From the NCBI GenBank assembly GCA_029777225.1, contig JAKOSR010000112.1, positions 1-19,318 of the forward strand: DNA of 19,318 nt, given 5' to 3'. Below, piece by piece: positions 9,001 through 15,649 of this stretch. The number at the start of each line of letters is the position of its first letter. The first letter of the stretch is position 1. Under the pieces are notes generated by a model, which was not told the origin of the DNA, searched no databases, and saw only the letters and a list, made by a program, of their open reading frames with translations. Source of the stretch: Chloroflexota bacterium. GTDB taxonomy: Bacteria; Chloroflexota; Anaerolineae; Anaerolineales; Anaerolineaceae. Made by a program: the position numbers and the translations under genes.

Positions 9001-9595
9001 TGCCAAGGAACAACTGGTTGTGAATGTGACCGATAAGAGCGCGGTTAAATGGCTGGGGACCGAACCGGGCAAGCAATGGGCAGATGACTATGGCTTTCCT
9101 GACCCTGTGGTGGTTTTGCCCGAACGGGAATGCCGGATGGATGACCCCCGCGCGCTCATTGATTTGGTTGGTCTCTCGGATGGCGCGATCATCAAGGAAA
9201 ATCCCTACCAGATTGTAGGCGTCGTGGACGCTACGGCCAACTTCAAGCAATTCAAAATCCACTGGGGGAGCGGCGACAACCCGAGCGAGTGGCACCCCTT
9301 AAATGACTGGCAGACAATGCCTGTGCGTTCGGCTGCCAAAATCCTGGAATGGGATATGAGTGAAATCAAGGACACGGTCATCACCATCCGCGTGACCATG
9401 CACAGCACCATCAATACGGAAGTTCAAAAGAAGTACGTGGTGTCGCTCGCGCTGCCAACGCCCACCCCAACCCCCACCTTGACGCCGACGGCCACGCCAA
9501 CCATCACACCCACCCCGGAGATTCCGGTGCCCGTAACGCCGACCCCATCAGAGCCCACGACTCCGACAGTACCGCCTGACGAGGGAACCCCCTAA
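6098..9595 (+). CDS. Class A penicillin-binding protein (GT51 glycosyltransferase plus transpeptidase)
   Basis: A bifunctional murein synthase that polymerises lipid II and cross-links stem peptides outside the membrane. Order in the 1165-aa protein: a Pro/Ala/Glu-rich, low-complexity cytoplasmic region (1-240); a basic stop (RKKKRG) and one membrane helix (about 257-281); a GT51 domain with ATEDKEYYNHPG (catalytic Glu344), STITQQLAR (377-385) and the ELYLNEIFYG segment; then a transpeptidase domain with SSIK (Ser637 nucleophile, Lys640), SYN (700-702) and KTGT (838-841). Both active sites look intact. A PBP1A-like segment with paired cysteines follows (C915, C926), then a beta-rich C-terminal region and a Thr-Pro-rich tail (1120-1165). 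The long cytoplasmic extension is unusual beside proteobacterial or firmicute PBP1A. The start is set by the leaderless promoter. The stop codon overlaps that of the convergent gene. It could be called PBP1A- or PonA-like; the exact paralogue is uncertain. Confidence 0.93.
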   Translation: MEDEMRDSDEMPNDDVPVMNDALIPSEAEPVAPAADALENFEKEGLPAGYSPAHDKGLAKSTEGQEGALPGAEPEQPAAESSGTQSLPVGDVGEQTPSPEPTQTQAGMIQPDGGAWFSEIVSFEEAQPAAPRPATEVNSSPTATPQAAAALPEKPVGITSGDDIPTLPPEVAQTPAPEPLPRLVAQVDPNATTLTPSAFAPMAPVAQVSPKPVAPHATKKNEHTHPLQVNQPDNGGKKANGTGKPVRKKKRGCLGRTLLITLIALLLVGAGLAGFAIYKYFQIASTLPDVQELRNKASQFETTRILDRNGNLLYEIVDPNAGKRTYVPLDKISSNLIAATIATEDKEYYNHPGFDIFALARALWANYTSGEIVSGASTITQQLARMLLLPEERFNQSYERKAREIILAAEITRRYTKDEVLELYLNEIFYGSLSYGIEAAAETYFNTSAENLTLWQSSFLAGLPQSPAEYDIYNNRESTLNRNKTVLVLMYQMSAEKGCIDVQEGREPVCVDAMQAVAAADALEAYEFKPNNITMSFPHWVVFIQSLLESQFDPQVIYRSGFTVYTTLDPEFQNAAQQAVVDQLAQMTGNNATNGAVVAMDPNNGEILAMVGSADFNNEAISGQVNMALTETRQPGSSIKPITYLAAFEKDWTPASLIWDVPSEFTPTGKEDDYGPTYEPVNYDGRFHGPVTVRAALANSYNIPAVKALQYVGIYDDPNTPEKDGFISMAERLGITSLTRQDYGLSLTLGGGEVSLLEMTGAYSVLANEGKRVPPVAITKVVDYTGKVVYEYQPPEGDQVVRQAHAYLLSSILSDNNARAPMFGTNSVLALPFEAAVKTGTTNDYRDNWTIGYTPDLVVGVWVGNADYSAMVNTTGVSGAAPIWARIMQDGINRFKGGLATPFGRPTDVVDQTICSVSGTLPSEYCPSTRNEIFASDQMPLPKENDLWAKISIDGWTGLKASPACADFAKEQLVVNVTDKSAVKWLGTEPGKQWADDYGFPDPVVVLPERECRMDDPRALIDLVGLSDGAIIKENPYQIVGVVDATANFKQFKIHWGSGDNPSEWHPLNDWQTMPVRSAAKILEWDMSEIKDTVITIRVTMHSTINTEVQKKYVVSLALPTPTPTPTLTPTATPTITPTPEIPVPVTPTPSEPTTPTVPPDEGTP
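9452..9592 (+). repeat. Low-complexity Thr-Pro-rich coding repeat in the PBP tail
   Basis: Near-repeating ACN-CCN (Thr-Pro) codons encode PTPTPTPTLTPTATP and similar runs (residues about 1120-1165). The repeat is inside the PBP frame. Such tails are thought to act as extended linkers through the cell wall, and the DNA repetition makes length variation by slippage possible. Confidence 0.8.
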
Positions 9596-11877
9596 AAGAG
9601 GGCCAACTGGGCATCCTGGAATTCTGGTGGGTCCTGGAAAACTAGAGACACGAACAACTCCCTGTTCATCAGGGGGTTTTCGTTTAAATTACGCAACTGG
9701 CGGAATTTCACGAGGTGCCAATCCCTTGAAACCCATTGTTGCAGTACGGGGTCACTCTTCAGCTTGTATGAAACGAGGTTAGCGCGGCTGCCTGGCATCG
9801 CGATAATACGCGTGGTGGACCTGTCAGCTGGCCAGCGCGCGAGGTCCGATATACAGGCAGTGGAGCGGAGGAAAAACGTGTAACTGGGCTTACCATGCTC
9901 ATCCAGCCAGTCCAGCGCGTCGCCATTTGGCCTGGGAGTGTAGGCGAGCGCGCGGCCCAGCCTTACCAGCAAGTCATGATAATCCCGAAGGTCTTTTTCA
10001 CGGACTTCGTAGTGTTCGCCCGGCCGAAGCTGCCAGAGTTGCCCGGGCTCTTCACCTACGTCGTCCGCGTAACTTTGGGTCACAGCCAACACCAGCATGG
10101 GGTCGGGGGTCAACTCCCCCTTGCAGACCTGGTGGGCTCCCATGGCGATTTCACGCAGGGAGAGGGCTTTGCCACCCTGCAACAAGCTGACAATCGCTTT
10201 TTCAACCCGGTCCGAGAGGGATATCCCGTAGCTGTTAACATCGGGCAGCCCGTAGCGTCCGGTTTCCACCGAGAGGCCGGGTTCATAACGCACAAAGCTC
10301 TTTCTGTCCGTGAAAGCGGTGGCAAAGTCTTCATGCAGTTCGTTCAAGGTGCCATTAGGCTGCAGCCTTGGTTGTCCCTGCAGCCCACCTTCGTGTAAAA
10401 GCGTCAGAAACGCATTGGTAAACAGGGTGGAATACTCACAGGGTTCCCCGCGCGCAGCCAGGTAAGCCCGGCCATTCTCGCGCACCGCGCTGATGAGCCG
10501 TTTGGGTGATTGGGTTGGGACAGCCGGGATATCAAACTGCCAGCTGGTCTGCAGGATGGTGTTCTCGCCATCGAGCGCGTGAGAGGAAAGGTAAAGCCCG
10601 GCTTCCTGCGCGGCCAGGATACTGGCACTTAGGAACATGGGGTCCAATTCGCCAATTTGCAACAAAACGGGTGTGGTTGAACGTGTCAGTCCTTTCAGTT
10701 GTCCCAGCACCTTGGCCAGGGCTGTGGAATGCCAGGTCCAGTCGTAACGCTGGGAGAGCAAGCTGTTGCGCATGGGCAGCACTGCGTTGCGCCCCCACAG
10801 CAACCCTGCCCAAACCCCGCTCAGGTTCCAATAGGCCTGGTTGCGGCGGGGGAGCGAGGTGCGAACCAGTTTAACCAGGTCAGGCTCGGGTTTGGGGGTC
10901 AATTCACGCAGGCGTCCCCTAAAAAGGGAGATGCCGCCTTTCAATGGAGGCTGGTCCGGCCATGTAGTTAATGGAACCTGCCCCGCGAACGCCTGCCACT
11001 GCTCCTTGGAACGAACCAGGGCATGCCAGAGATTGGTTTCCTGGTAGGTGGGTGGGCGAACGAGCTGACGGGGGCGGTTTTTCCCCAGGGGCCAGGCCCA
11101 AAGCTGATTGCACTGGTCCATGGCAGTGAGCAGTAAAGCCTGAAGGAGTATGCGCTGCCTTGGCACAAAGACAGGCAGGTCCAGTTTGGCGAGGGTCATG
11201 TGGAGCAGGATAAGCGCGCGGGGAGTATGGAATCTGAGCACTTCCTCCACAACCTGGCGCAAAGGGTCATCCGGCTTGGCCAGCATTTCGAGGGTTTGGG
11301 CCTTGTAGAGTGCGTAGGATGGCAACCTCTCCATCCGGGCCAGCAATTCAGGGGTCAGAACGAACTCGCCAGAGTTCCCGCAGAGCGCGCAGCTGCCCAA
11401 GGCCTTGACAGGTTGGGGCGTGTCTTCATACCAAATAAAACTGGAGACTTCCACGCTGCCGTTGGGGCAGTCATCCTTCGGACAAGGGAAGCGGTAGTAA
11501 GAGAGCAGCTCATCCTCAAAGCGCTGACCCCGCTCGTTTTTCAGGTTGGCCAGTGCAAGGAGCGCGTCGCTCCATTCCTCGGGGCGGACACCGGACGCCA
11601 ATACCTCCATGATAAAGGCTGGAACGGGATTATTGGCCGTGACCAAAACACGGTAGCCAGCCCGGGCCAGCTCCAACACGCTGAAGGGGTCCTGGCCGAA
11701 GGGGTCTAAAATCCAGCTGCCGGCGGGGACGAGCTCCGCTGCCCTGCGGGCAGCCATGCCGGCATGGTACGGGGGTAGAAAGCGACTGAGGGGCAGGCCG
11801 GTTTGGGGGCGTGGGGGGTAAGAATCCCCCAGCACAAAGGGGACCGACAAGTTCCGCCCACCAACCTGCGTGTTCAT
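9592..11877 (-). CDS. Conserved hypothetical protein with a methyltransferase-like N-terminus and a Cys4 cluster
   Basis: I do not recognise this 761-aa protein with certainty. Residues about 35-90 (LPPYHAG, then SWILDPFGQDPFSVLELARAGYRVLVTANNP) resemble the SAM-binding motif I (DPFxGSG) of DNA adenine or cytosine methylases, but the glycine loop is altered to DPFGQDPF. C132-x4-C137 and C163-x2-C166 form a probable zinc site, as in the larger DUF1156-type methylase-like proteins. A standard catalytic (N/D/S)PPY box is not visible between the motifs; the only DPP is DPPEF at 749-753, close to the C-terminus. Residues 350-700 are of unknown fold. A GGAGG site lies 4 nt before the ATG, and the gene begins 13 bp after the alpha-glucosidase stop, so the two are probably co-transcribed. 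A catalytically dead or non-canonical nucleic-acid methylase, or a SAM-binding regulator, is the best guess. Confidence 0.55.
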   Translation of the reverse strand: MNTQVGGRNLSVPFVLGDSYPPRPQTGLPLSRFLPPYHAGMAARRAAELVPAGSWILDPFGQDPFSVLELARAGYRVLVTANNPVPAFIMEVLASGVRPEEWSDALLALANLKNERGQRFEDELLSYYRFPCPKDDCPNGSVEVSSFIWYEDTPQPVKALGSCALCGNSGEFVLTPELLARMERLPSYALYKAQTLEMLAKPDDPLRQVVEEVLRFHTPRALILLHMTLAKLDLPVFVPRQRILLQALLLTAMDQCNQLWAWPLGKNRPRQLVRPPTYQETNLWHALVRSKEQWQAFAGQVPLTTWPDQPPLKGGISLFRGRLRELTPKPEPDLVKLVRTSLPRRNQAYWNLSGVWAGLLWGRNAVLPMRNSLLSQRYDWTWHSTALAKVLGQLKGLTRSTTPVLLQIGELDPMFLSASILAAQEAGLYLSSHALDGENTILQTSWQFDIPAVPTQSPKRLISAVRENGRAYLAARGEPCEYSTLFTNAFLTLLHEGGLQGQPRLQPNGTLNELHEDFATAFTDRKSFVRYEPGLSVETGRYGLPDVNSYGISLSDRVEKAIVSLLQGGKALSLREIAMGAHQVCKGELTPDPMLVLAVTQSYADDVGEEPGQLWQLRPGEHYEVREKDLRDYHDLLVRLGRALAYTPRPNGDALDWLDEHGKPSYTFFLRSTACISDLARWPADRSTTRIIAMPGSRANLVSYKLKSDPVLQQWVSRDWHLVKFRQLRNLNENPLMNRELFVSLVFQDPPEFQDAQLALF
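9656..9685 (+). terminator. Probable PBP terminator embedded in the convergent gene
   Basis: A 9-bp stem (AACTCCCTG at 9656-9664, CAGGGGGTT at 9670-9678, with one G-U pair) has a 5-nt loop and is followed by TT CG TTT. It starts 61 nt after the PBP stop and lies within the last codons of the minus-strand gene. No other terminator is available for the PBP transcript nearby. Confidence 0.55.
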
Positions 11878-11890
11878 GTTGCCTCCGATT

Positions 11891-13501
11891 TTATTCCGTA
11901 TTCACCCGCAATATAGCCAAGCCATAACCGGGGAGATGAAGCTTCCCTTCGGCGACCTGGCTGGTGATGGGTTCGTTGCCATTGAAAATGATAGTCCATT
12001 TCTGGCTTGGGTCACCCGGCAGTGGCATGGTGGTGAGCAGATTTGAAAAATTCAGCACGACCAACAGTTTTTCATTATTCCAGGCGCGCCAGTAGGCTAA
12101 TAGCCGGTCTGAACCGCTCGCATGCATCTCCAGGGTGCCCTTATGCAAGGCGGGATGCTCGCGACGCAGCTGGATGAGCGCCTTATAAAAGGCCAGCAGG
12201 GACGCGCTGGATGCCTGTTGGTTGACCACGTTGCGGATGGGGTAATCCGTGTTCACGCGCAGCCAGGGCGAACCGGTGCTGAAGCCCGCGTTGGGTTGCG
12301 CGTCCCATTGCATGGGAGAACGGCAGCCATCACGGCCTTTATATAATGGCCAGAAGGTTTTCCCAACCGGGTCCTGGATTTCCTTGTAGGTCAGGTTGAT
12401 ATCCCGCATGCCAATTTCTTCGCCGTAATAGAGATATGGCGTGCCCCGGACGGTGAGGTGCATGGTGGCGAGCAGCTTGAGGCGCGCGTCGCTCTGGCCG
12501 GCGTTATAACGCGTGGAGGAGCGCGAAGTGTCGTGGTTGTTCAGGAAATAATTCGGCCAGGCTTCCCTGCCGTGCAGGCTGTCCCAGTCCTGGATGGCTT
12601 TTCCAAAGGCGCGGGCGCTAAAGCCGCTATTCGCGTAGGCGTAATCAAAGCCCGCGTGCAAGCGGTCTTTCCCGATGTAAGCGCGCGCCTTTTGAGAATT
12701 GACCAGGAAGGTTTCCCCCACCACATAGCGGTCTTCATAGCAGTCCATTAGCTTGCGGATGTCATTGAGGAGGGAAAGCATTTCGGGTTGCGAATTGTCG
12801 TAAACATGGCTGGTTCGGTCAAACGCGCGGAGGTGGAGACCCCGGCGTGTGGGGTTATCGCGGAATTGCTCGTCCTTGAAATACTCGTTGAAAATATCCA
12901 GCCTAAAGCCATCCACCCCTTTTTCAAGCCAGAAGCGGAAGACATCCAGCATGGCCGCGTAAACCTGGGGATTGCGCCAGTTCACGTCCGGCTGTTGTTC
13001 AAAGAACATGTGGTAATAATACTGGCCCAGGGACGCATCGTACTTCCAGGCAGACCCGCCGACCATTGAAGTCCAATTGTTTGGCGCCTTGCCACCCGGG
13101 GCGGGGTCCCTCCAGATGTACCAGTCGTGATAAGGATTATCCTTGGATTTCCTGGACTCCTGGAACCATTGGTGTTGGTCTGAGGTGTGGTTGAGCACCA
13201 GGTCCATGATGATGCGGATGTCGCGCTTGTGGGCCTGCTCGAGCAGTTCATAAAAATCGCTGAGCGTGCCAAACTTGGGATCAATGGCGTTGTAATCGGA
13301 GACGTCATACCCAAAATCCACATCGGGTGAAGGGTTTATGGGGCTCAGCCAGATGCCATCAATCCCCAAATCCTTGAGATAGTCAAGATGTTGGATGATG
13401 CCCCTAAGGTCACCGATGCCGTCGCCCGTGGTATCCTGGAACGAGCGGGGATACACCTGGTAGATAATGCCATCACGCCACCAAAGTTTCTTTTCTGACA
13501 A
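11891..13501 (-). CDS. GH13 alpha-glucosidase (oligo-1,6-glucosidase / maltase type)
   Basis: A cytoplasmic exo-acting enzyme releasing glucose from the non-reducing end of short alpha-glucans or alpha-glucosides. The 536-aa length fits the family. The TIM barrel shows VYPRSFQD and GDLRGI near the N-terminus, DLVLNHTSDQHQWF (100-113), QPDVNW (170-175), GFRLDIFN with nucleophile Asp202, VVGETF with acid/base Glu263, and LNNHDTSR with Asp324; a beta-sandwich C-domain follows. Ile203 after the nucleophile is closer to the bulky Val of oligo-1,6-glucosidases than to the Ala/Thr of alpha-1,4-specific enzymes, a weak hint of alpha-1,6 or mixed specificity. Trehalose-6-phosphate hydrolase or isomaltulose synthase are alternatives in the same subfamilies. 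The start is TTG at 13499-13501, chosen because GGAGG lies 6 nt upstream and the sequence begins SEKKLWWRDG. It heads an operon with the methyltransferase-like gene. Confidence 0.9.
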   Translation of the reverse strand: MSEKKLWWRDGIIYQVYPRSFQDTTGDGIGDLRGIIQHLDYLKDLGIDGIWLSPINPSPDVDFGYDVSDYNAIDPKFGTLSDFYELLEQAHKRDIRIIMDLVLNHTSDQHQWFQESRKSKDNPYHDWYIWRDPAPGGKAPNNWTSMVGGSAWKYDASLGQYYYHMFFEQQPDVNWRNPQVYAAMLDVFRFWLEKGVDGFRLDIFNEYFKDEQFRDNPTRRGLHLRAFDRTSHVYDNSQPEMLSLLNDIRKLMDCYEDRYVVGETFLVNSQKARAYIGKDRLHAGFDYAYANSGFSARAFGKAIQDWDSLHGREAWPNYFLNNHDTSRSSTRYNAGQSDARLKLLATMHLTVRGTPYLYYGEEIGMRDINLTYKEIQDPVGKTFWPLYKGRDGCRSPMQWDAQPNAGFSTGSPWLRVNTDYPIRNVVNQQASSASLLAFYKALIQLRREHPALHKGTLEMHASGSDRLLAYWRAWNNEKLLVVLNFSNLLTTMPLPGDPSQKWTIIFNGNEPITSQVAEGKLHLPGYGLAILRVNTE

Positions 13502-13526
13502 TGCTCACCTCCGGAATGTTGACATG

Positions 13527-13532
13527 ATTATA
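13527..13532 (-). promoter_or_regulatory. -10 box of the alpha-glucosidase operon
   Basis: A perfect TATAAT on the minus strand lies 25 nt before the TTG start codon. Transcription would begin near 13520, giving a leader of about 20 nt that carries the GGAGG site. No good -35 is seen at 17 nt; the expected position (13550-13555) falls in the left arm of an inverted repeat. Confidence 0.55.
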
Positions 13533-13550
13533 CAGGAAACGCGCCCCAAG

Positions 13551-13567
13551 AGGCAGCCTGGCTGCCT
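13551..13567. promoter_or_regulatory. Perfect inverted repeat at the alpha-glucosidase -35 position, candidate operator
   Basis: AGGCAGC (13551-13557) and GCTGCCT (13561-13567) form a perfect 7-bp palindrome with a 3-nt centre. It overlaps the expected -35 of the minus-strand promoter, a typical repressor or activator position for a sugar-use operon. It lacks the central CG of a standard LacI-type site, so the regulator is unknown. Confidence 0.4.
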
Positions 13568-13583
13568 AATCCTGCCAGGGACA

Positions 13584-13612
13584 ACTTAAAATGCCATGCT
13601 TGCATTTTAAGT
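13584..13612. promoter_or_regulatory. Perfect 11-bp inverted repeat overlapping the nusA -35, candidate operator
   Basis: ACTTAAAATGC (13584-13594) and GCATTTTAAGT (13602-13612) are exact inverted copies with a 7-nt centre. The right arm covers the proposed nusA -35 (TTGCAT, 13600-13605). No T-run follows on either strand, so it reads better as a protein-binding site than as a terminator. Confidence 0.5.
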
Positions 13613-13627
13613 AGGATATGCTAAAAT
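13600..13627 (+). promoter_or_regulatory. Promoter of the nusA operon
   Basis: An extended -10, TGCTAAAAT (13619-13627), with a weak -35 TTGCAT (13600-13605) at a 16-nt spacing. It shares the TGNTAAAAT form of the two leaderless promoters near 6000. Transcription would start near 13634, giving a leader of about 95 nt. Confidence 0.6.
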
Positions 13628-13648
13628 ATATCTGTTCGTTAATGGAAT

Positions 13649-13687
13649 ACTTTTCTCAATGAAAAGTGGGCAGCAGTCCACTTTTTT
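13649..13687 (+). promoter_or_regulatory. Two-hairpin leader of nusA with a terminator-like second hairpin (possible attenuator)
   Basis: Hairpin 1 pairs ACTTTTC (13649-13655) with GAAAAGT (13661-13667) around a 5-nt loop. Hairpin 2 pairs AAAAGTGG (13662-13669) with CCACTTTT (13678-13685), can extend inward to an AGCA tetraloop, and its distal arm is part of a TTTTTT run (13682-13687). The two hairpins share 13662-13667 and cannot form together. Hairpin 2 has the shape of an intrinsic terminator, with hairpin 1 as anti-terminator. It sits between the promoter and nusA, so it would control the whole operon. Confidence 0.5.
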
Positions 13688-13739
13688 CGTTCAGAAGGTA
13701 TTGTTAGCAATTTGGAGCGGAAAAAGCGATGAAAAGTGA
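13659..13739 (+). CDS. Possible 26-codon leader peptide overlapping the nusA start
   Basis: An ATG at 13659 opens a frame running through the terminator-like hairpin to a TGA at 13737-13739, 11 nt into nusA in another frame. The peptide reads MKSGQQSTFF and so on, and its first three codons are the same as those of nusA. The ribosome site is poor (GGAA about 11 nt upstream). It has no regulatory codon run. It may be a real leader peptide coupled to nusA or a by-product of the 10-nt repeat there. Confidence 0.25.
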   Translation: MKSGQQSTFFVQKVLLAIWSGKSDEK

Positions 13740-15612
13740 ATTTGCGTTAGCTTTCAATGAAGTGTTGGAAGAAAAGGGTCTCCCGCGAGATGTCATCATG
13801 AGCGCGATTGAGTCGGCCATGGTCAGCGCGTACCGAAAGTCGGTTGGTGCCTCGCTTGCCCAGGCCGTTGAGGTCAAAATTGACCTTGACAAGGGAACCG
13901 TACAGGTCTTCGCGGAGAAGGAAGTCACGGATGACATCGCTGATGACCGGACTGAAGTCCTGCTGGAAGAAGCCCGCAAAGTCAATCCCGATTGCCAAAT
14001 CGGCGATATCGTGATGATTGATTCCACGCCTGAGAATTTTGGCCGCATCGCCGCCCAGACCGCCCGCCAGGGGATTCAACAAAAAATCCGTGACGCGGAA
14101 AAAGAAACGCAGTTTGAGTTCTTTGGCAAGCAGGTCGGCGAGATTATCAGTGGTGTTGTACAGGCAGTTAACAGCCGCCAGGCCACCATTGGCCTCGACC
14201 TCAAGGCTGAAGGGACGCTGCTCAAGAAGGACATGATTCCCAACGAGCGCTTCCGCTTGCACGACCGCATCCGCGCGTATGTTTATGAAGTCAAGGACAG
14301 CAAGGGTCTGCAAATCATGCTCTCCCGCGGGCACCGCAACTTCCTGCGTCGCCTCCTGGAAAACGAAGTCCCCGAGATTTACCACGGGATTGTCGAAATC
14401 CGATCCATCGCCCGCGAACCCGGCCAGCGTGCCAAAGTGGCCGTCTCCGCCACCCAGCAGGGCATTGACCCGGTTGGGGCGTGTGTTGGTCAACGCGGTG
14501 TACGCATCCAGGCGATTGTGCGCGAACTGCACGACGAAAAAATTGACGTTATCGAATGGAACCCGGACGCGGCGGTTTACATCAGCAAGGCAATCAGCCC
14601 GGCGCGTGTTTCCGGCGTCTATCTCAACCACGGTTCCGGTGAAAATAAATCTGCCATGGTGGTGGTGCCTGAAGATCAGCTGAGCCTGGCGATTGGTCGT
14701 GAAGGCCAGAATGCCCGCCTGGCAGCCAAATTGACTGGATGGCGGATAGACATCCTCAGCGTCACTGAGGCCGCAGCCAAGGCGATGGTCAAACTGCGCG
14801 AAGATCCCTCCCTGCAGGAATTGGCCGCCAAAGAGACCGAGACCGTTGCCCGTGTTGAAGACCTGCTGCAAAAGAAAGCGGAAGGCCGGGCCCTGTCCAT
14901 GGATGACAACACTCTGCTGACCCGCTTCGTGGACCGCGTTGAGAAACGTGGCGAAGCGGACCGTAAACGCCAGGATGACGAACGTGAGGCCTCCATCCGT
15001 GCTACGCGCGAGGGCATTGACCCGCGCGCCTTCGAAATGAACATCCTCGATGTTCCGGAAATCAAGAGCCACGTCCAGGTCATTTTGCAGGAATCTGGCA
15101 TTGAGACCCTGGGCGATTTGATGTTCCAGATGAAGATGGAACCAGACAAGGTTCTCAGCTTCAATGGCATCGGGCCTAAAGCCTACGAAGACCTGGTGGA
15201 ACTTGTTAATACTTACAAATTCCCGGCTATGACGGTCCCTGAGGCTGTTGCGGAGCCAGTCGCGGAAGCGGTGGTGGTTGCCGAACCTGTTGAAGAAGTT
15301 GTTGCTCCGGTTACTGAAGTTGAACTGGTTGAACCTGAAGCCCAGCCCGAAGCTGAGCCCGTGGTTGAAGAAGTGGTCGAAGCCGAAGTGCCGGCTGAAG
15401 AAAAATCCTTCGAGGAACTATTCAAGCTGGAAAGCTTGCGCCAGGCCCGCACAGAAGGTGAGCCTGCCACAGAAGAAGAGGAAGCCTTACCCGGAAGTGG
15501 CAAGAAGAAGGGTAAGAAGAAGAAGGGCTACACGGTTGAATACGATCCTGACAAGGACAGCACTGTGGTGCGCTACAAGCACAAGAAAGAAGATGATTGG
15601 GGAGACTGGTAA
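13729..15612 (+). CDS. nusA: Transcription termination/antitermination factor NusA with an extended C-terminus
   Basis: Binds RNA polymerase and nascent RNA and modulates pausing, termination and antitermination. The 627-aa protein has the polymerase-binding N-terminal domain (1-130), an S1 domain (about 135-200), KH1 (about 230-290, DPVGACVGQRGVRI) and KH2 (about 305-345, AIGREGQNARLAAKLTGWRI), all intact. A helix-hairpin-helix-like segment follows at about 440-495 (GIETLGDLM, FNGIGPKAYEDL). The tail is unusual: a Val/Glu/Pro-rich stretch (about 503-557), a lysine patch (KKKGKKKK, 592-599) and the end DDWGDW. The start at 13729 has GGAG 11 nt upstream, a rather long spacing. nusA is first in its operon; rimP, the usual preceding gene, is absent here. 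Its own leader contains a terminator-like hairpin, which fits the known theme of NusA autoregulation. Confidence 0.95.
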   Translation: MKSEFALAFNEVLEEKGLPRDVIMSAIESAMVSAYRKSVGASLAQAVEVKIDLDKGTVQVFAEKEVTDDIADDRTEVLLEEARKVNPDCQIGDIVMIDSTPENFGRIAAQTARQGIQQKIRDAEKETQFEFFGKQVGEIISGVVQAVNSRQATIGLDLKAEGTLLKKDMIPNERFRLHDRIRAYVYEVKDSKGLQIMLSRGHRNFLRRLLENEVPEIYHGIVEIRSIAREPGQRAKVAVSATQQGIDPVGACVGQRGVRIQAIVRELHDEKIDVIEWNPDAAVYISKAISPARVSGVYLNHGSGENKSAMVVVPEDQLSLAIGREGQNARLAAKLTGWRIDILSVTEAAAKAMVKLREDPSLQELAAKETETVARVEDLLQKKAEGRALSMDDNTLLTRFVDRVEKRGEADRKRQDDEREASIRATREGIDPRAFEMNILDVPEIKSHVQVILQESGIETLGDLMFQMKMEPDKVLSFNGIGPKAYEDLVELVNTYKFPAMTVPEAVAEPVAEAVVVAEPVEEVVAPVTEVELVEPEAQPEAEPVVEEVVEAEVPAEEKSFEELFKLESLRQARTEGEPATEEEEALPGSGKKKGKKKKGYTVEYDPDKDSTVVRYKHKKEDDWGDW

Positions 15613-15649
15613 ACCAGCTTCCCAAAGAAGAACCAAAGCAGCGAAAAGG

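Noticed and set aside
9452..9592. The Thr-Pro DNA repeat as a CRISPR or mobile repeat
   Set aside because: The repeat follows codon periodicity inside the PBP frame and has no spacers or flanking terminal repeats.
9746..9753. The C-terminal DPPEF of the methylase-like protein as catalytic motif IV
   Set aside because: The DPP lies within about ten residues of the C-terminus (near 9620-9635 on the minus strand) and lacks the following aromatic of DPPY; too little sequence remains for the rest of a catalytic domain.
13747..15072. A 441-codon open frame on the minus strand opposite nusA
   Set aside because: It is antisense to a certain nusA, has no ribosome site or recognisable domain, and such frames are common opposite GC-rich codon-biased genes.
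15248..15649. Upstream extension of the ylxR frame into nusA
   Set aside because: This part is the +1 shadow of nusA, rich in Lys/Leu/Trp and unlike any YlxR protein; the family core begins after 15650.
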